Source: Methylocystaceae bacterium (GTDB taxonomy: Bacteria; Pseudomonadota; Alphaproteobacteria; Rhodospirillales; Terasakiellaceae). Taken from it: DNA of 64,000 nucleotides. The notes under the pieces were generated by a model. That model did not search any database and was not told the DNA's origin. It was given only the letters and a program-made list of their open reading frames with translations. The stretch is from assembly GCA_013373205.1 (NCBI GenBank), contig JABXIG010000003.1:558001-622000 (forward strand), read 5' to 3'. The translations under genes were made by a program, and so were the position numbers. Positions 44,572-54,443 of the stretch are shown here, piece after piece (position 1 is the stretch's first letter; every line of letters starts with the position of its first letter).

Positions 44572-44853
44572 TTATTCGTAAGTGCACAGGTACGCTGTAT
44601 CTGTTGGTACTTGCAGCTGGAACGATTGGTTTGCTTCAATGATGAAGGACTGGCCGCTATTGTATGGCGTAAAGTCGCTTTCACCGGGAAGTTTGACAAT
44701 CAAGGTGCCACTGACAACGGTCATGACTTCTTTTTTCGATGTTGAAAATTCATAGTCACCCGGTGCCATCACGCCAACAGTTGCGGGTAGTTCTTCACCT
44801 TGAAAAGCGATGGATTTGACTTTGCCGTCAAAATATTCATTTACATCAAACAC
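44572..44853 (-). CDS. ppnP: Pyrimidine/purine nucleoside phosphorylase PpnP (YaiE family)
   Basis: A 93-residue single-domain cupin, the same size as E. coli PpnP/YaiE (94). Seen: FDVNEYFDGKVKSI at the start, TVGVMAPGDYEF, and the C-terminal QSFQLQVPTDTAYLCTY, all typical of the family. It phosphorolyses a broad range of nucleosides. It converges with epd, with only 3 bases between the stops. Confidence 0.88.
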   Translation of the reverse strand: MFDVNEYFDGKVKSIAFQGEELPATVGVMAPGDYEFSTSKKEVMTVVSGTLIVKLPGESDFTPYNSGQSFIIEANQSFQLQVPTDTAYLCTYE

Positions 44854-44878
44854 GGCTGTTTTCTCCTAAGAAAATTTA

Positions 44879-45637
44879 TTATTTACGAAAGGCAATGGAT
44901 GCCAACCAGCCGGCAACCAAAGCAATGACCACGGCGATGACACCATAGGCCAGACTGTGGCGTTGGGCGAAGTCATAGATCCCGGCTTCTACCCCGATTT
45001 TAGAAACGATAATCGGGGTGACCTGGGTATGAACTACTTCTTTGTCTGAGACAAGATAAACATAGGCAAGGTAGGTTCCAACCGGGACATTTGAGGGGAA
45101 ATCAATGTCTGCACGGAACAGGCGTTTGCCGAGGAAATTTACTTTGTCGGTTTCTGCACTGTACAGTCCATCGCGTTTTTTTGAACGAACGAGGGCTTGC
45201 CAAAAGGTATCTTTCTTTTCAGTGCTGATATTGAAATATTCAGGTGCCAGATAGGGTTTGACGTTATTTGAGCCTAGTTCTAGGCGCTGGCGTTCTGTCG
45301 CGGGCAGAAGGTCGTCCAAGTCGTCAGAGGCTGCAATTTTATAAAAAGCGGGTGTGTTGCTGAAAACTACCTGTTCCTTATTGGCCCAAATACCCATCAT
45401 GCGGGCTTTTTTACGTACAATTTCGCGGTGTGACGGCCCACGAATGGCAACAATGACATCACCATCCCCTAAAATCGATCCAAACAGCAGGATTTTTGAA
45501 CCACTAAAGCCCGTATCGATGGCAACAACATGGTCATCAAGGGCGGCAACAATTTCGTGTTTGATGTTCTCTTCTTGCGCTTGCACGCTAAAGGGAAGCA
45601 GGAGAAGGGTGAGCAAAGAGAGGAAGGTTTTTTTCAT
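44879..45637 (-). CDS. TIGR02186 family membrane-anchored protein
   Basis: 252 residues from the ATG at 45637, chosen because it begins the signal peptide MKKTFLSLLTLLLLPFSVQA; a longer frame starting inside the upstream gene is rejected. The periplasmic domain (about 20-225) includes GSKILLFGSILGDGDVIVAIRG, and a C-terminal transmembrane helix (about 228-247) anchors it. It matches the alphaproteobacterial TIGR02186 family, commonly encoded after TauE/SafE permeases, as here (4-base gap). Function unknown; a partner in anion export is inference. Confidence 0.8.
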   Translation of the reverse strand: MKKTFLSLLTLLLLPFSVQAQEENIKHEIVAALDDHVVAIDTGFSGSKILLFGSILGDGDVIVAIRGPSHREIVRKKARMMGIWANKEQVVFSNTPAFYKIAASDDLDDLLPATERQRLELGSNNVKPYLAPEYFNISTEKKDTFWQALVRSKKRDGLYSAETDKVNFLGKRLFRADIDFPSNVPVGTYLAYVYLVSDKEVVHTQVTPIIVSKIGVEAGIYDFAQRHSLAYGVIAVVIALVAGWLASIAFRK

Positions 45638-45641
45638 TGTT

Positions 45642-46574
45642 TTAATGCTCCCCACCCAAACCAAGGCTAAACAGGTCATCCGGGGTGACGATCAGATCAA
45701 AGCCTAATTTAAAACAAACCCCTAAGACCATGAGGGCTAGAAGAACGCGTAACTGTTCTCCTTGCAATTTCATACCGGCACGCGCACCAAATTGGGCCCC
45801 GATGACGCCCCCAATCAGTAATAAAAGTGCCAGTACAATATCAACGGTCTGGTTGGTGGCAGCTTGTAAGATGGTCACGTTAGCCGTCACAAAAATGATC
45901 TGAAAAAGTGAGGTCCCGACAACCACAGAGGTCGGCATACCCAAGAGGTAAATCATGGCGGGGACCATGATAAAACCACCACCTACCCCCATGATGGCGG
46001 CTAAAACCCCGACTACCACGCCAACACCAATGGGCAGAAGCGCACTGATATAAAGTTTAGAGCGGCGAAAACGCATTTTAAAGGGCAGTTTATGCTGCCA
46101 GCCGGAATGGTCTTTACGTTTATGGACGCCGCCTGTACCGACATAGCCTTTACGTTTACGTATTACGGCACGTACACTTTCAAAGAACATCAAGCCACCA
46201 ATGATGGACAGAAAGATTACGTAGGATAAGCGGATGACCAGATCAATTTGCCCCGACGCTTTCAGGGCAGAAAAAAGCCACACACCGCTGGTTGAGCCCA
46301 GCACACCGCCAATCAGAAGCATAATTCCAATTTTAAAATCAACATTCTTGCGTCGGGTGTGTGCAATGACACCGGAAACGGAAGAGGCGACAATTTGATT
46401 GGCTTCGGTTGCAACTGCAACTGCGGGGGGGACGCCGATAAAAATAAGCAGTGGTGTCATCAAAAAACCACCGCCAACGCCAAACATACCAGAAAGAAAA
46501 CCCACACAACCGCCCATTCCTAGTAAAAGGAAAATATTGACGGAGATCTCGGCGATCGGCAGGTAGATATTCAT
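45642..46574 (-). CDS. TauE/SafE (TSUP) family permease, copy 1
   Basis: 310 residues, about eight hydrophobic helices in two halves, each with a glycine-rich motif (GMFGVGGGFLMTPLL near 29 and IMGVGGGFIMVPAMI near 195) typical of sulfite/organosulfonate-type exporters. A charged cytoplasmic loop (about 140-170, RKRKGYVG then DHSGWQHKLPFKMRFRR) separates them. It is nearly coupled to the TIGR02186 gene downstream. The substrate is not determined. It is a close paralogue of the next upstream gene. Confidence 0.87.
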   Translation of the reverse strand: MNIYLPIAEISVNIFLLLGMGGCVGFLSGMFGVGGGFLMTPLLIFIGVPPAVAVATEANQIVASSVSGVIAHTRRKNVDFKIGIMLLIGGVLGSTSGVWLFSALKASGQIDLVIRLSYVIFLSIIGGLMFFESVRAVIRKRKGYVGTGGVHKRKDHSGWQHKLPFKMRFRRSKLYISALLPIGVGVVVGVLAAIMGVGGGFIMVPAMIYLLGMPTSVVVGTSLFQIIFVTANVTILQAATNQTVDIVLALLLLIGGVIGAQFGARAGMKLQGEQLRVLLALMVLGVCFKLGFDLIVTPDDLFSLGLGGEH

Positions 46575-46719
46575 GCGTTAGCGACCTGGACTTTCGGAGG
46601 GTGGCAAATAGTCTGTAAGCATATGCAATATATTTATTTTTAAGGGATTCCAAACATAAGAGCAACCTTATTAAACTTTTGACAAAGAATAATTGTGCAG
46701 CTGCGATATTTGTAAATCT

Positions 46720-47646
46720 CTAACGTGCTATAATCGTTGAAAAAATATCTAAGGGTTGTAAGGCTAAGTCAAAACCAATTTTAAAACAGACCAACAGAAC
46801 GATTAGTGAAAGCAGGAGTCTTATTTGCTCCCCCTTCAATTTCATAGCGGCGCGTGCGCCAAATTGTGCCCCAATGACCCCGCCGATTAGAAGGATCAGG
46901 GCCAGAACTATATCCACTGTCTGGTTGGTTGCGGATTGTAAAACTGTAACGTTAGCTGTGACAAAAATGATCTGAAAAAGCGAGGTGCCAATCACAATGT
47001 TGGTTGGCATACCCAACAGATAGATCATTGCAGGCACCATGATAAAGCCACCACCAACGCCCATGATGGCAACAAGGATGCCCACAAAAAAGCCAACACC
47101 AATGGGCAAAAGTGCACTGATATAGAGTTTGGAGCGACGAAAGCGCATCTTAAAAGGCAGACCATGCTGCCAGCCAGAATGGTCGCGGCGTTTATAGCGG
47201 TCGCCTTGGGGGCTTAAGCCCTTGCGCGTTCGCAAAAAACTGAGCAAGCTTTCCACAAACATCAGGCCACCAATACTGGAGAGAAGGATCACATAGGAGA
47301 GCTTAATTACCAGATCAATCTGGCCGAGTTGCTGAAGTAAGGTATAAAGCCACACCCCAACGCAAGATCCGATAATCCCGCCGATCAGCAGCATATAACC
47401 CATTTTGAAGTCGACATTTTTGCGTCGCATGTGGGCAATAACACCGGATACGGACGAAGCAACAATTTGATTGGATTGTGTTGCAACAGCGACGGGCGCG
47501 GGGATGCCTAACAGGATTAATAAAGGTGTTAAAAGAAACCCGCCGCCAACGCCAAACAGGCCGGATAAAAAACCCACACTTGCCCCCATGCTTAACAGCA
47601 AAAAGAAATTAACGGATGTTTCAGCGATGGGGAGATAGATACTCAT
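46720..47646 (-). CDS. TauE/SafE (TSUP) family permease, copy 2
   Basis: 308 residues, alignable with copy 1 end to end without large gaps. Identical strings include NQIVASSVSGVIAH, LPFKMRFRRSKLYISALLPI and NQTVDIVLAL. By eye most positions match, pointing to a tandem duplication that has since diverged, mainly in the central loop and C-terminus. A gap of 145 bases separates the copies and holds no evident hairpin, so the second copy may have its own promoter. Confidence 0.87.
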   Translation of the reverse strand: MSIYLPIAETSVNFFLLLSMGASVGFLSGLFGVGGGFLLTPLLILLGIPAPVAVATQSNQIVASSVSGVIAHMRRKNVDFKMGYMLLIGGIIGSCVGVWLYTLLQQLGQIDLVIKLSYVILLSSIGGLMFVESLLSFLRTRKGLSPQGDRYKRRDHSGWQHGLPFKMRFRRSKLYISALLPIGVGFFVGILVAIMGVGGGFIMVPAMIYLLGMPTNIVIGTSLFQIIFVTANVTVLQSATNQTVDIVLALILLIGGVIGAQFGARAAMKLKGEQIRLLLSLIVLLVCFKIGFDLALQPLDIFSTIIAR

Positions 47647-47693
47647 AACAGCCGACCTATATCAGCACGGTATTAGAATTGAAAGGTAATTCT

Positions 47694-48047
47694 CTAAAGA
47701 TCATCTTCAAGCTTTTTGAGTGACACTTTGATCCGTTGTAGGTCTTTCGCCACAGTTTCCCAGACGATCTGCGGGTCAACATCAAAATATTCGTGGGCGA
47801 GAAAGTTTCGCATGTGGCGTAAGCTTTCCCAAGGGATTGTATTATGGACTTTGCGTATTTTGTTAGGGATGTGATGGGTGGCTTCGCCAATGATTTCCAG
47901 ATTGCGAATGACCGCATCAATGGTACGCGGATCATCCAAAAAGGCTTCGCGTGTCAGGCCCTGAATGTAGGTTTCAATCTTTTTAATGGCGAGAATCATT
48001 TGTGCCAGATGAAAGGTCCAGCGTTCACCGGTTTGTGGTTTAGTCAT
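47694..48047 (-). CDS. hepT: HepT-like HEPN ribonuclease toxin (DUF86)
   Basis: A 117-residue helical HEPN protein. It carries the RX4HXY motif (R80-NFLA-H85-E-Y87), the active site of HepT-type RNases. Its start lies inside the last codons of the upstream antitoxin gene (8-base overlap 48040-48047), as in other HEPN/MNT modules. MntA-type partners neutralise HepT by adenylylating the tyrosine of this motif, and that residue is present here. Confidence 0.87.
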   Translation of the reverse strand: MTKPQTGERWTFHLAQMILAIKKIETYIQGLTREAFLDDPRTIDAVIRNLEIIGEATHHIPNKIRKVHNTIPWESLRHMRNFLAHEYFDVDPQIVWETVAKDLQRIKVSLKKLEDDL

Positions 48048-48333
48048 GATAAACCACCTCGTCTAAAACCTGATCTTTCAAACTGGGGGCAAGCATTTCC
48101 TTGGTGGCCAGATCAACCCGGCAGGTCAAGGCGTGTTCCAGCAGTAAATGAAGTTCTGCCAACTGTAATAAGCCGGGTGTTTCATCAAATTCGATCAGTA
48201 GATCAATGTCACTGTCCGGGCGTGGTTTACCACAGGCGTAAGAACCAAAGACGCCAATGCGCGCAATACCAAACGGCTTGAGCTCGTTTTCAAGGGTTTT
48301 GAGTTTCTCAAAGATATCGTCTTTGGTTTTCAT
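48040..48333 (-). CDS. mntA: MntA-like nucleotidyltransferase antitoxin
   Basis: A 97-residue minimal nucleotidyltransferase. The GSX10DXD motif is intact: G30-S31, then ten residues, then D42-I-D44. It precedes and overlaps the HepT gene. Expected role: adenylylate and so silence the HepT RNase in the cytoplasm. All visible catalytic residues are present, so the pair looks functional. Confidence 0.87.
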   Translation of the reverse strand: MKTKDDIFEKLKTLENELKPFGIARIGVFGSYACGKPRPDSDIDLLIEFDETPGLLQLAELHLLLEHALTCRVDLATKEMLAPSLKDQVLDEVVYHD

Positions 48334-48383
48334 AATTGCTGTATCCCTGCGGATGAAGGCATCTTTCTCATGACAGGATGAAG

Positions 48384-48403
48384 TCCTCTGTTTTTACAGA
48401 GGA
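48384..48403. other. Small perfect hairpin downstream of uvrA
   Basis: TCCTCTG and CAGAGGA (7 bp) with a 6-base loop, just beyond the uvrA stop. No U-tract follows on the uvrA (minus) strand, so termination is uncertain. Confidence 0.35.
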
Positions 48404-48409
48404 ATCGGG

Positions 48410-51235
48410 TTATTTAAGATATTCTTTAAGATATTTCCCTGTGTAACTTTCTTCAACGGTGCAGATTTTTTCCGGTGTGCCGCTGGCGACAATGCGTCCC
48501 CCTTTGGAGCCGCCTTCCGGTCCAATATCAATAATGTGGTCGGCGGTTTTAATGACTTCGAGGTTATGTTCAATCACGACAACTGTATTTCCTTGTTCGA
48601 CGAGAACATGCAAGACTTCCAGCAGTTTGCGAACATCATCAAAATGCAGACCTGTGGTCGGTTCATCCAGAATATAGATAGTTTTACCCGTGGCGCGTTT
48701 CGATAGTTCTTTGGCAAGTTTGACCCGTTGGGCTTCCCCGCCAGACAAGGTTGTGGCTTGTTGCCCCAGATGGATATAGCCAAGGCCGACCCGTTGCAGG
48801 GTGACCATCTTATCGCGGATGCTGGGCACGGCTTTAAAGAAATCAACGGCTTCATCCACGGTCATATCCAAAACATCAGCAATGGATTTACCGCGGAATT
48901 TGACATCCAGCGTTTCTCGGTTATAGCGTTTTCCCTTACAGACATCACATTCCACATAAACGTCGGGCAGGAAGTGCATTTCAATCTTGATGACCCCATC
49001 ACCTTGACAGGCTTCACAGCGTCCGCCTTTGACATTAAAGCTGAAACGCCCCGGTTTATAGCCGCGTGTCTTGGCTTCAGGAAGGGCCGCAAACCATTCG
49101 CGGATGGGGGAGAAAGCCCCCGTATAGGTCGCGGGGTTGGAACGCGGGGTGCGCCCGATTGGGGATTGGTCGATATCAACGATCTTGTCGATAAATTCAA
49201 TACCTTCCAGACTTTTATGTTCGCCCGGGTGATAGCGCGCGCCATGCAGTTTTTTCGCCAAAGCCTTATAAAGCGTTTCAATCACCAAAGATGATTTACC
49301 CCCGCCAGAGACACCTGTCACGCAGGTAAAGGTCCCCAGTGGAATGGTCGCATTGACATTTTGCAGGTTGTTGACAGTTGCACCTTTGACTTTAATCGAT
49401 TGTCCTTTACGTCCCTTTCGACGTTTTGCCGGAACTTCGATCTGTTCCATACCCGTCAGATACTGTCCTGTCAGGCTATTGGGGTTGGCCATAACTTCAG
49501 CGGGGGTGCCTTCTGCGACGACTGTGCCGCCATGCACACCTGCGCGCGGTCCCATATCAATCAGATAGTCGGCACTGCGAATGGCATCTTCATCATGTTC
49601 GACCACGATCACGGTATTATCAAGGTCACGTAAACGCACCAGGGTTTCCAGCAGGCGATCATTATCGCGCTGATGCAAGCCGATGGAGGGTTCGTCCAGC
49701 ACATAAAGCACACCTGTTAGACCTGATCCAATTTGTGAGGCCAGCCGGATGCGTTGGCTTTCACCACCGGATAGTGTACCGGATGAGCGCGACATGGTCA
49801 GGTATTCCAGCCCGACATTCACCAAAAAGCCAAGACGGTCATTAATCTCTCGCAAGATGCGCCTTGCGATTTCGCGTTGCTTTTCAGTCAGTTTATCTTC
49901 AAGGCCTGTAAACCATTTGGCGGCTTCATCAATGGAAAAGGCGGTGACTTCGCTGACATGCAATCCATCGATCTTGACGGCAAGGGCCTCGGGTTTCAAA
50001 CGGTGACCGCCACAGTCAGAACAGGTGGTCACAGTCTGGTATTTGGATAATTCGTCCCGTACCCACGAACTGTCTGTTTCGCGCCAACGACGTTCCATAT
50101 TTGGAATGACACCTTCAAAGGGTTTGGTGACTTGATAAGAGCGTTTGCCATCGTTATAGGCAATGGTAATTTCTTCTTTGCCAGAGCCATAAAGCACGGT
50201 TTCCTGCACATTTTTGGGCAGTTTGGCAAAAGGCTTTTCGATATCGACCTTGAAGTGTTCGGCAATGGCTTTCAGGGTCTGACCATAATAAACGCTGGAG
50301 GAATTGGCCCAAGGCGCAACTGCATTATTTAGGCTGAGTGCTGGATCAGGGACCACAAGTTCCGGGTCGAAATACATTTCAGTACCCAATCCATCACAAC
50401 TTGGGCAAGCCCCGAATGGGTTATTGAAGGAAAATAGGCGAGGTTCAATTTCGTCAATCGTAAAGCCGGAAACCGGACAAGCGAATTTAGCAGAAAAGGT
50501 GTGACGGTCCCCTGATTTCGCATCTTCGGCAAAAAGCAATCCATCGGCCAATTCAAGGGCTGTTTCTATACTGTCTGCAAGGCGGCTTTCCACCCCTTCG
50601 CGCACCACAAGGCGGTCAACGACAACTTCGATATCATGTTTGATCTTTTTATTCAGATCGGGCACGCCGTCCACGTCATAAAGTTCGCCATCTACCTTGA
50701 CCCGTTGGAAGCCCTTTTTTTGGAGCTCAAGAAATTCTTTGCGATATTCCCCTTTACGACCCCGCACAATGGGGGCGAGGATATAAAGACGGGTGCTATC
50801 TTCCAGTCCCATGATCCGGTCGACCATTTGTGAAACCGTCTGGCTTTCAATCGGCAATCCGGTTGCCGGGGAATGGGGCACCCCAACACGTGCCCACAAT
50901 AGACGCATATAGTCATAAATCTCTGTCACCGTTCCAACTGTGGAACGCGGGTTTTTCGAGGTGGTTTTCTGTTCAATGGAAATAGCTGGAGAAAGACCTT
51001 CGATATGGTCCACATCCGGCTTTTGCATCAGTTCGAGAAACTGGCGGGCATAGGCGGACAGAGATTCCACATAGCGCCGTTGGCCTTCTGCGTAGATGGT
51101 GTCAAAGGCGAGAGAAGATTTGCCTGAACCCGACAATCCCGTGATGACGGTCAGCGAGTTTTTTGGGATGTTCACATCGACATTCTGCAAATTATGTTCG
51201 CGCGCGCCACGCACCTGGATTTCATCAACACTCAT
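48410..51235 (-). CDS. uvrA: Excinuclease ABC subunit A
   Basis: 941 residues, normal for UvrA. It scans DNA for damage in nucleotide excision repair and loads UvrB. Seen: Walker [10 protein letters not shown] near residue 32 and GVSGGGKSS in the second half (the usual serine is replaced by glycine here), two signature regions (LSGGESQRI and LSGGEAQRV), and the zinc-binding cysteine pairs CPSC, CSDC, CEAC and CDVC. The ATG at 51235 is used; a frame opening 7 codons earlier has no support. No clear LexA-type box was found in the short upstream region. Confidence 0.96.
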   Translation of the reverse strand: MSVDEIQVRGAREHNLQNVDVNIPKNSLTVITGLSGSGKSSLAFDTIYAEGQRRYVESLSAYARQFLELMQKPDVDHIEGLSPAISIEQKTTSKNPRSTVGTVTEIYDYMRLLWARVGVPHSPATGLPIESQTVSQMVDRIMGLEDSTRLYILAPIVRGRKGEYRKEFLELQKKGFQRVKVDGELYDVDGVPDLNKKIKHDIEVVVDRLVVREGVESRLADSIETALELADGLLFAEDAKSGDRHTFSAKFACPVSGFTIDEIEPRLFSFNNPFGACPSCDGLGTEMYFDPELVVPDPALSLNNAVAPWANSSSVYYGQTLKAIAEHFKVDIEKPFAKLPKNVQETVLYGSGKEEITIAYNDGKRSYQVTKPFEGVIPNMERRWRETDSSWVRDELSKYQTVTTCSDCGGHRLKPEALAVKIDGLHVSEVTAFSIDEAAKWFTGLEDKLTEKQREIARRILREINDRLGFLVNVGLEYLTMSRSSGTLSGGESQRIRLASQIGSGLTGVLYVLDEPSIGLHQRDNDRLLETLVRLRDLDNTVIVVEHDEDAIRSADYLIDMGPRAGVHGGTVVAEGTPAEVMANPNSLTGQYLTGMEQIEVPAKRRKGRKGQSIKVKGATVNNLQNVNATIPLGTFTCVTGVSGGGKSSLVIETLYKALAKKLHGARYHPGEHKSLEGIEFIDKIVDIDQSPIGRTPRSNPATYTGAFSPIREWFAALPEAKTRGYKPGRFSFNVKGGRCEACQGDGVIKIEMHFLPDVYVECDVCKGKRYNRETLDVKFRGKSIADVLDMTVDEAVDFFKAVPSIRDKMVTLQRVGLGYIHLGQQATTLSGGEAQRVKLAKELSKRATGKTIYILDEPTTGLHFDDVRKLLEVLHVLVEQGNTVVVIEHNLEVIKTADHIIDIGPEGGSKGGRIVASGTPEKICTVEESYTGKYLKEYLK

Positions 51236-51309
51236 TGGGAAAACTCGAAAGATCAAAAGGAGAACATTTTGGACTTAAAGAGATAGTGTGATCCTTTGAA
51301 AAAGTAAAG

Positions 51310-52062
51310 CTAAAAGCCGAAAAAATCCATATAGGTTTTGTTATAGGTGCCATTGGCTTTGATGGCTGCCATACCTGTGTTAAAGGCGTTCAGCATCTTT
51401 TCTGTGTTTGGTTGGTAACGAGGGGCAGCAAGGTGCTGATCGTTGGTGGAAATGGCCGGACTCATGATGATGGTGCGGGAAATATCATAGTCGTCCATTT
51501 TTGAAATGGCGTTGCGATATTGGTCAATATTGACAGCAAACAGATCAACCCTGCCTTTATATAGCAGATGTATACCTTCCGGTTCATCGTCGACCATTTC
51601 TTTTTTTAGATCAGACCTGTTTTCAAATTCTTCTGAATAGGCCCATTTACGACCCGTCGCAATATGATAGGGCTTGAGATCATCCAGTGTCTCGTAATGA
51701 TTTGTATCAAAACGGTTGCGCAAACCGACAAAGACCATTTGGGTGGTGTTGAGCGGGGCAGAGAAATGAAAAACCTTGCCGCGATCTTCATTGTAATAGG
51801 CACTGAGAAGGCCATCATAACGGCCCGTCTCTGCCTCTTTCATCGCACGAGCCCAGGGGTGAAATTCTATTTCGATATCATGGCCTTGATGGGCAAAGGC
51901 TTTGCGCGCAACTTCAACAAGAAAACCGCCTTTGGGATCATTAGGGTCGGTAAAAGGTTCAAATGGGGCTGTGACCAGTTTGTAGGTGTCTGCATGGGCT
52001 GGAACAGCTGTAACAAGCAAGAACCAGCAAACAAGTTTGAAAATCAGGCGTTGTGTTATCAT
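51310..52062 (-). CDS. Periplasmic solute-binding protein, SBP_bac_3-like
   Basis: 250 residues with a signal peptide (to about 24, VPAHADTYK), followed by a small two-lobed binding protein of the polar-amino-acid type (YKLVTAPFEPFTDPNDPKGGFLVEVARKAF, split here only for description as residues 28 onward). No permease or ATPase is adjacent, so it may be a stand-alone sensor-type binding protein, as is common in environmental proteobacteria. The ligand is unknown. It sits between uvrA and ssb, which are often direct neighbours elsewhere. Confidence 0.75.
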   Translation of the reverse strand: MITQRLIFKLVCWFLLVTAVPAHADTYKLVTAPFEPFTDPNDPKGGFLVEVARKAFAHQGHDIEIEFHPWARAMKEAETGRYDGLLSAYYNEDRGKVFHFSAPLNTTQMVFVGLRNRFDTNHYETLDDLKPYHIATGRKWAYSEEFENRSDLKKEMVDDEPEGIHLLYKGRVDLFAVNIDQYRNAISKMDDYDISRTIIMSPAISTNDQHLAAPRYQPNTEKMLNAFNTGMAAIKANGTYNKTYMDFFGF

Positions 52063-52230
52063 TCTTAAAGTGTATCTGTCACGTTTCGTGAACCATGTAG
52101 CCTAAGTGATTATCAGATTAAATCAAAACGAAAATTGTGGTCCTATCCGGAAATTGCACTGGCAAAATAGGGGTATTAATTGTATTGTCAGCGGCTAAAT
52201 ATTAAATTCTATACATGCGAAGGAGTTCCC

Positions 52231-52776
52231 ATGGCCGGTTCGGTAAATAAGGTGATTTTGGTAGGTAATTTGGGGCGTGACCCAGAGGTCCGCTTTACAA
52301 ATGATGGCTCTAAAATCGTCAATATGTCTATTGCTACATCCGAATCGTGGAAGGATCGTCAATCAGGGGAACGCCGCGAGCGTACCGAATGGCATCGTGT
52401 AGTCATTTTTAACGAACGCCTTGCTGATGTGGCTGAACGTTTCTTGCGCAAAGGCTCCACCGTTTATCTTGAAGGTGCTCTGCAAACACGTAAATGGACA
52501 GATCAAAGCGGTGTTGAAAAATACACAACTGAGATTGTCCTGCAACGTTATCGTGGTGAGTTAACCATGTTGGGGGCTCGTTCTGGCGGTGAGAGCGGTG
52601 GCTATGCTGGTGGGGGTGATAGTTATGGTCAGGGTGGTTCATCTGGTGGCGGTTTTGGTGGTAGTGCCGACCCGCAAGGTGGAAGCACAGGGCCGGAATG
52701 GAATTCCGGCGGTGGCTCCCAACAGCCCGGTGGCGCGATCCCGGGTGGGGATTTGGATGACGAAATTCCATTCTAG
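52231..52776 (+). CDS. ssb: Single-stranded DNA-binding protein
   Basis: 181 residues. The OB-fold (about 1-110) starts [15 protein letters not shown] and includes [20 protein letters not shown] glycine/serine-rich linker (about 120-170) leads to the acidic tip DDEIPF that docks partner proteins. AGGAG lies 7 bases before the ATG at 52231; a longer frame to 52180 is rejected. The 168-base upstream gap shares the divergent start of the binding-protein gene. TTGCAC/TATTAA-type boxes near 52154-52180 are only weak promoter candidates. Confidence 0.96.
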   Translation: MAGSVNKVILVGNLGRDPEVRFTNDGSKIVNMSIATSESWKDRQSGERRERTEWHRVVIFNERLADVAERFLRKGSTVYLEGALQTRKWTDQSGVEKYTTEIVLQRYRGELTMLGARSGGESGGYAGGGDSYGQGGSSGGGFGGSADPQGGSTGPEWNSGGGSQQPGGAIPGGDLDDEIPF

Positions 52777-52788
52777 GTTATGAAGATC

Positions 52789-52824
52789 AAAAAGGTTCGA
52801 AGCAGGTGTTTCGGACCTTTTTTG
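52789..52824 (+). terminator. Rho-independent terminator of ssb
   Basis: AAAAAGGTTCGAA pairs with TTCGGACCTTTTT across a 7-8 base loop, ending in a run of Ts. It lies just after the ssb stop. Confidence 0.85.
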
Positions 52825-52851
52825 TGACAGCTGAGTGAGAGGAATTGATAC

Positions 52852-53622
52852 ATGAAGAAACTAAAGAAATATTTTTTTTGGTTGGTTTTCACCGCGTTTT
52901 CCCTTTGTGTACTCAATCCGCTTCAGGCTGCAGATTATAAGGTGGCGGTGACTTTATCATCTGTCCCTTTTTCTTATAAAAATGATCAAGGCCAATTGGT
53001 CGGTTTTAACGTAGATATAGCGCAGGAAATTTGTAAAAGATTAAAGGTATCCTGTGAGATTATCCCCATTCGATTTTCTAATATTCTGACGAAAGTTCAT
53101 CAGGCGGAAATCGATTTTGCTTTATCTAATATGTTAAAGACACCAGAACGTCTTGCAAAAGCAGCCTTTACGATACCTTATTGGCGCTCTACCAGTAGCT
53201 TTGTGGGCCCCGTGGAGTATAGTTTTGGATCGATTAAACGCGTTATTGCCACTGAAAAAATATGTGCTGTTCAAACTAGTCGACAGTTAGGGTATTTACA
53301 GAATAAATCTATTGCTGATGAACGTTTGGTTGTCACCAAAACAGGCAATGATACAATTGCTGCAATGAAAGAAGGGCGATGTACCCTTTATTTGTTACCC
53401 ACCATGCAGTCCTTTTCGTTTTTGCAATCAGATGCGGGCAGGGGGTATGGTTATCTGGGGAAACCGATCTTTGATAAAGGTCTGGGTGGGGATGTGCATA
53501 TGATTGTACGCCCGGATCGTCCTGAACTTTTAAAGCAGATTAATGATGTTCTTAAGTCAATTATAGAAGACGGTACCCACAACGAAATAACAAAACGTTA
53601 TTTCCCCATCGGGATTTTGTGA
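52852..53622 (+). CDS. Periplasmic solute-binding protein, SBP_bac_3 type
   Basis: 256 residues. A signal peptide (to about residue 26, LQAADYK) is followed by a typical amino-acid-binding domain (VAVTLSSVPFSYKNDQGQLV, then GFNVDIAQEICKRL). AGAGGAA precedes the ATG. No transporter components adjoin, so it may be an orphan sensor-like binding protein. It differs from the 51310-52062 protein in sequence although it has the same fold. Confidence 0.8.
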   Translation: MKKLKKYFFWLVFTAFSLCVLNPLQAADYKVAVTLSSVPFSYKNDQGQLVGFNVDIAQEICKRLKVSCEIIPIRFSNILTKVHQAEIDFALSNMLKTPERLAKAAFTIPYWRSTSSFVGPVEYSFGSIKRVIATEKICAVQTSRQLGYLQNKSIADERLVVTKTGNDTIAAMKEGRCTLYLLPTMQSFSFLQSDAGRGYGYLGKPIFDKGLGGDVHMIVRPDRPELLKQINDVLKSIIEDGTHNEITKRYFPIGIL

Positions 53623-53659
53623 GCAGGCTTGTTATTGTGACGTGTCCGCTTATATTCTA

Positions 53660-54052
53660 ATGATGAAAAAGAGTACGCGACTTATATATCTTTCCCTTGG
53701 CTGGTTTTTCTGCGCTTTGGGTTTTGTTGGTATCATTATACCTGTTCTGCCGACGACCCCCTTTCTTTTGGTTGCGGTTTGGGCTTTTAGTAAAAGTTCC
53801 CCACGCTTGAAAAATTGGCTTTATACCCATCCAAAATTCGGGCCTCACATTGTAAATTGGTTTGAACGGGGGATGATTTCACGCAAGGCGAAAGTTGCCT
53901 CGGTTGGCTTTATGGTCATTTCTGTCGGATTCTCTATACTCATAAGTGAAAATATATACATGCCAATTTTCCTTACGGTTATAATGGTTGCGATTGCAAC
54001 CTTTATTTTGACTCGACCGAGTCCTTCACCTGTTGCAATTAAGTCACAATAG
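53660..54052 (+). CDS. YbaN family (DUF454) inner-membrane protein
   Basis: About 130 residues with three to four hydrophobic helices. The family pattern LGWFFCALGFVGIIIPVLPTTP, followed by FLLVAVWAFSKSSPRLKNWL, is clear. Function is not established. The start is uncertain: ATG at 53660 or 53663, or GTG at 53642; none has a strong ribosome site. Confidence 0.82.
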   Translation: MMKKSTRLIYLSLGWFFCALGFVGIIIPVLPTTPFLLVAVWAFSKSSPRLKNWLYTHPKFGPHIVNWFERGMISRKAKVASVGFMVISVGFSILISENIYMPIFLTVIMVAIATFILTRPSPSPVAIKSQ

Positions 54053-54443
54053 ATCGTGGGGCTGGTTGCTGTATTTATGTTGCTTGGCAGCATGAAAAAC
54101 GGCAGTTTTCTGCGCGTATAAAACTCTTTACAGACATTAAAAAACTTCCTGAAATTGCTTTAAAATTAACTTTTGGTAATGTTGCGCTGCGTAAAAAATA
54201 TACAGACTGGTTAAAGGTAAGGGTTGCAGTGACTGGTATGACCAAGGCATAAAGGGTGACGAAAATATAAAAGTACTGGAAAAGGGATCTCTTTTTTTAA
54301 AGGGATGCTTTTTTCAGCATGAAGTGCGCCCATGGGAAACCAGGTTCGCCGCGTTTATTCTGACGGTGGTGAGGGGTGTGCGGAAGTCAAAAAACGTATA
54401 AACGGATGACCTCAAATGAAACGAATGACGAACTGGAGGATTT
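54053..54443 (+). other. Intergenic region ahead of pntA, no gene recognised
   Basis: 391 bases without a convincing coding frame, RNA gene or repeat. It contains AT-rich stretches (for example 54160-54180) that may hold the pntAB promoter, and a run of Ts at 54291-54298 without a clear stem. GGAGG lies just before the pntA ATG. Confidence 0.4.

Noticed and set aside
52063-52230. LexA/SOS box upstream of ssb or uvrA
   Set aside because: No GTTC-N7-GTTC or CTGT-N8-ACAG pattern was found in either upstream region.
54053-54443. Small gene between ybaN and pntA
   Set aside because: Short frames only, none with a ribosome site or recognisable sequence.
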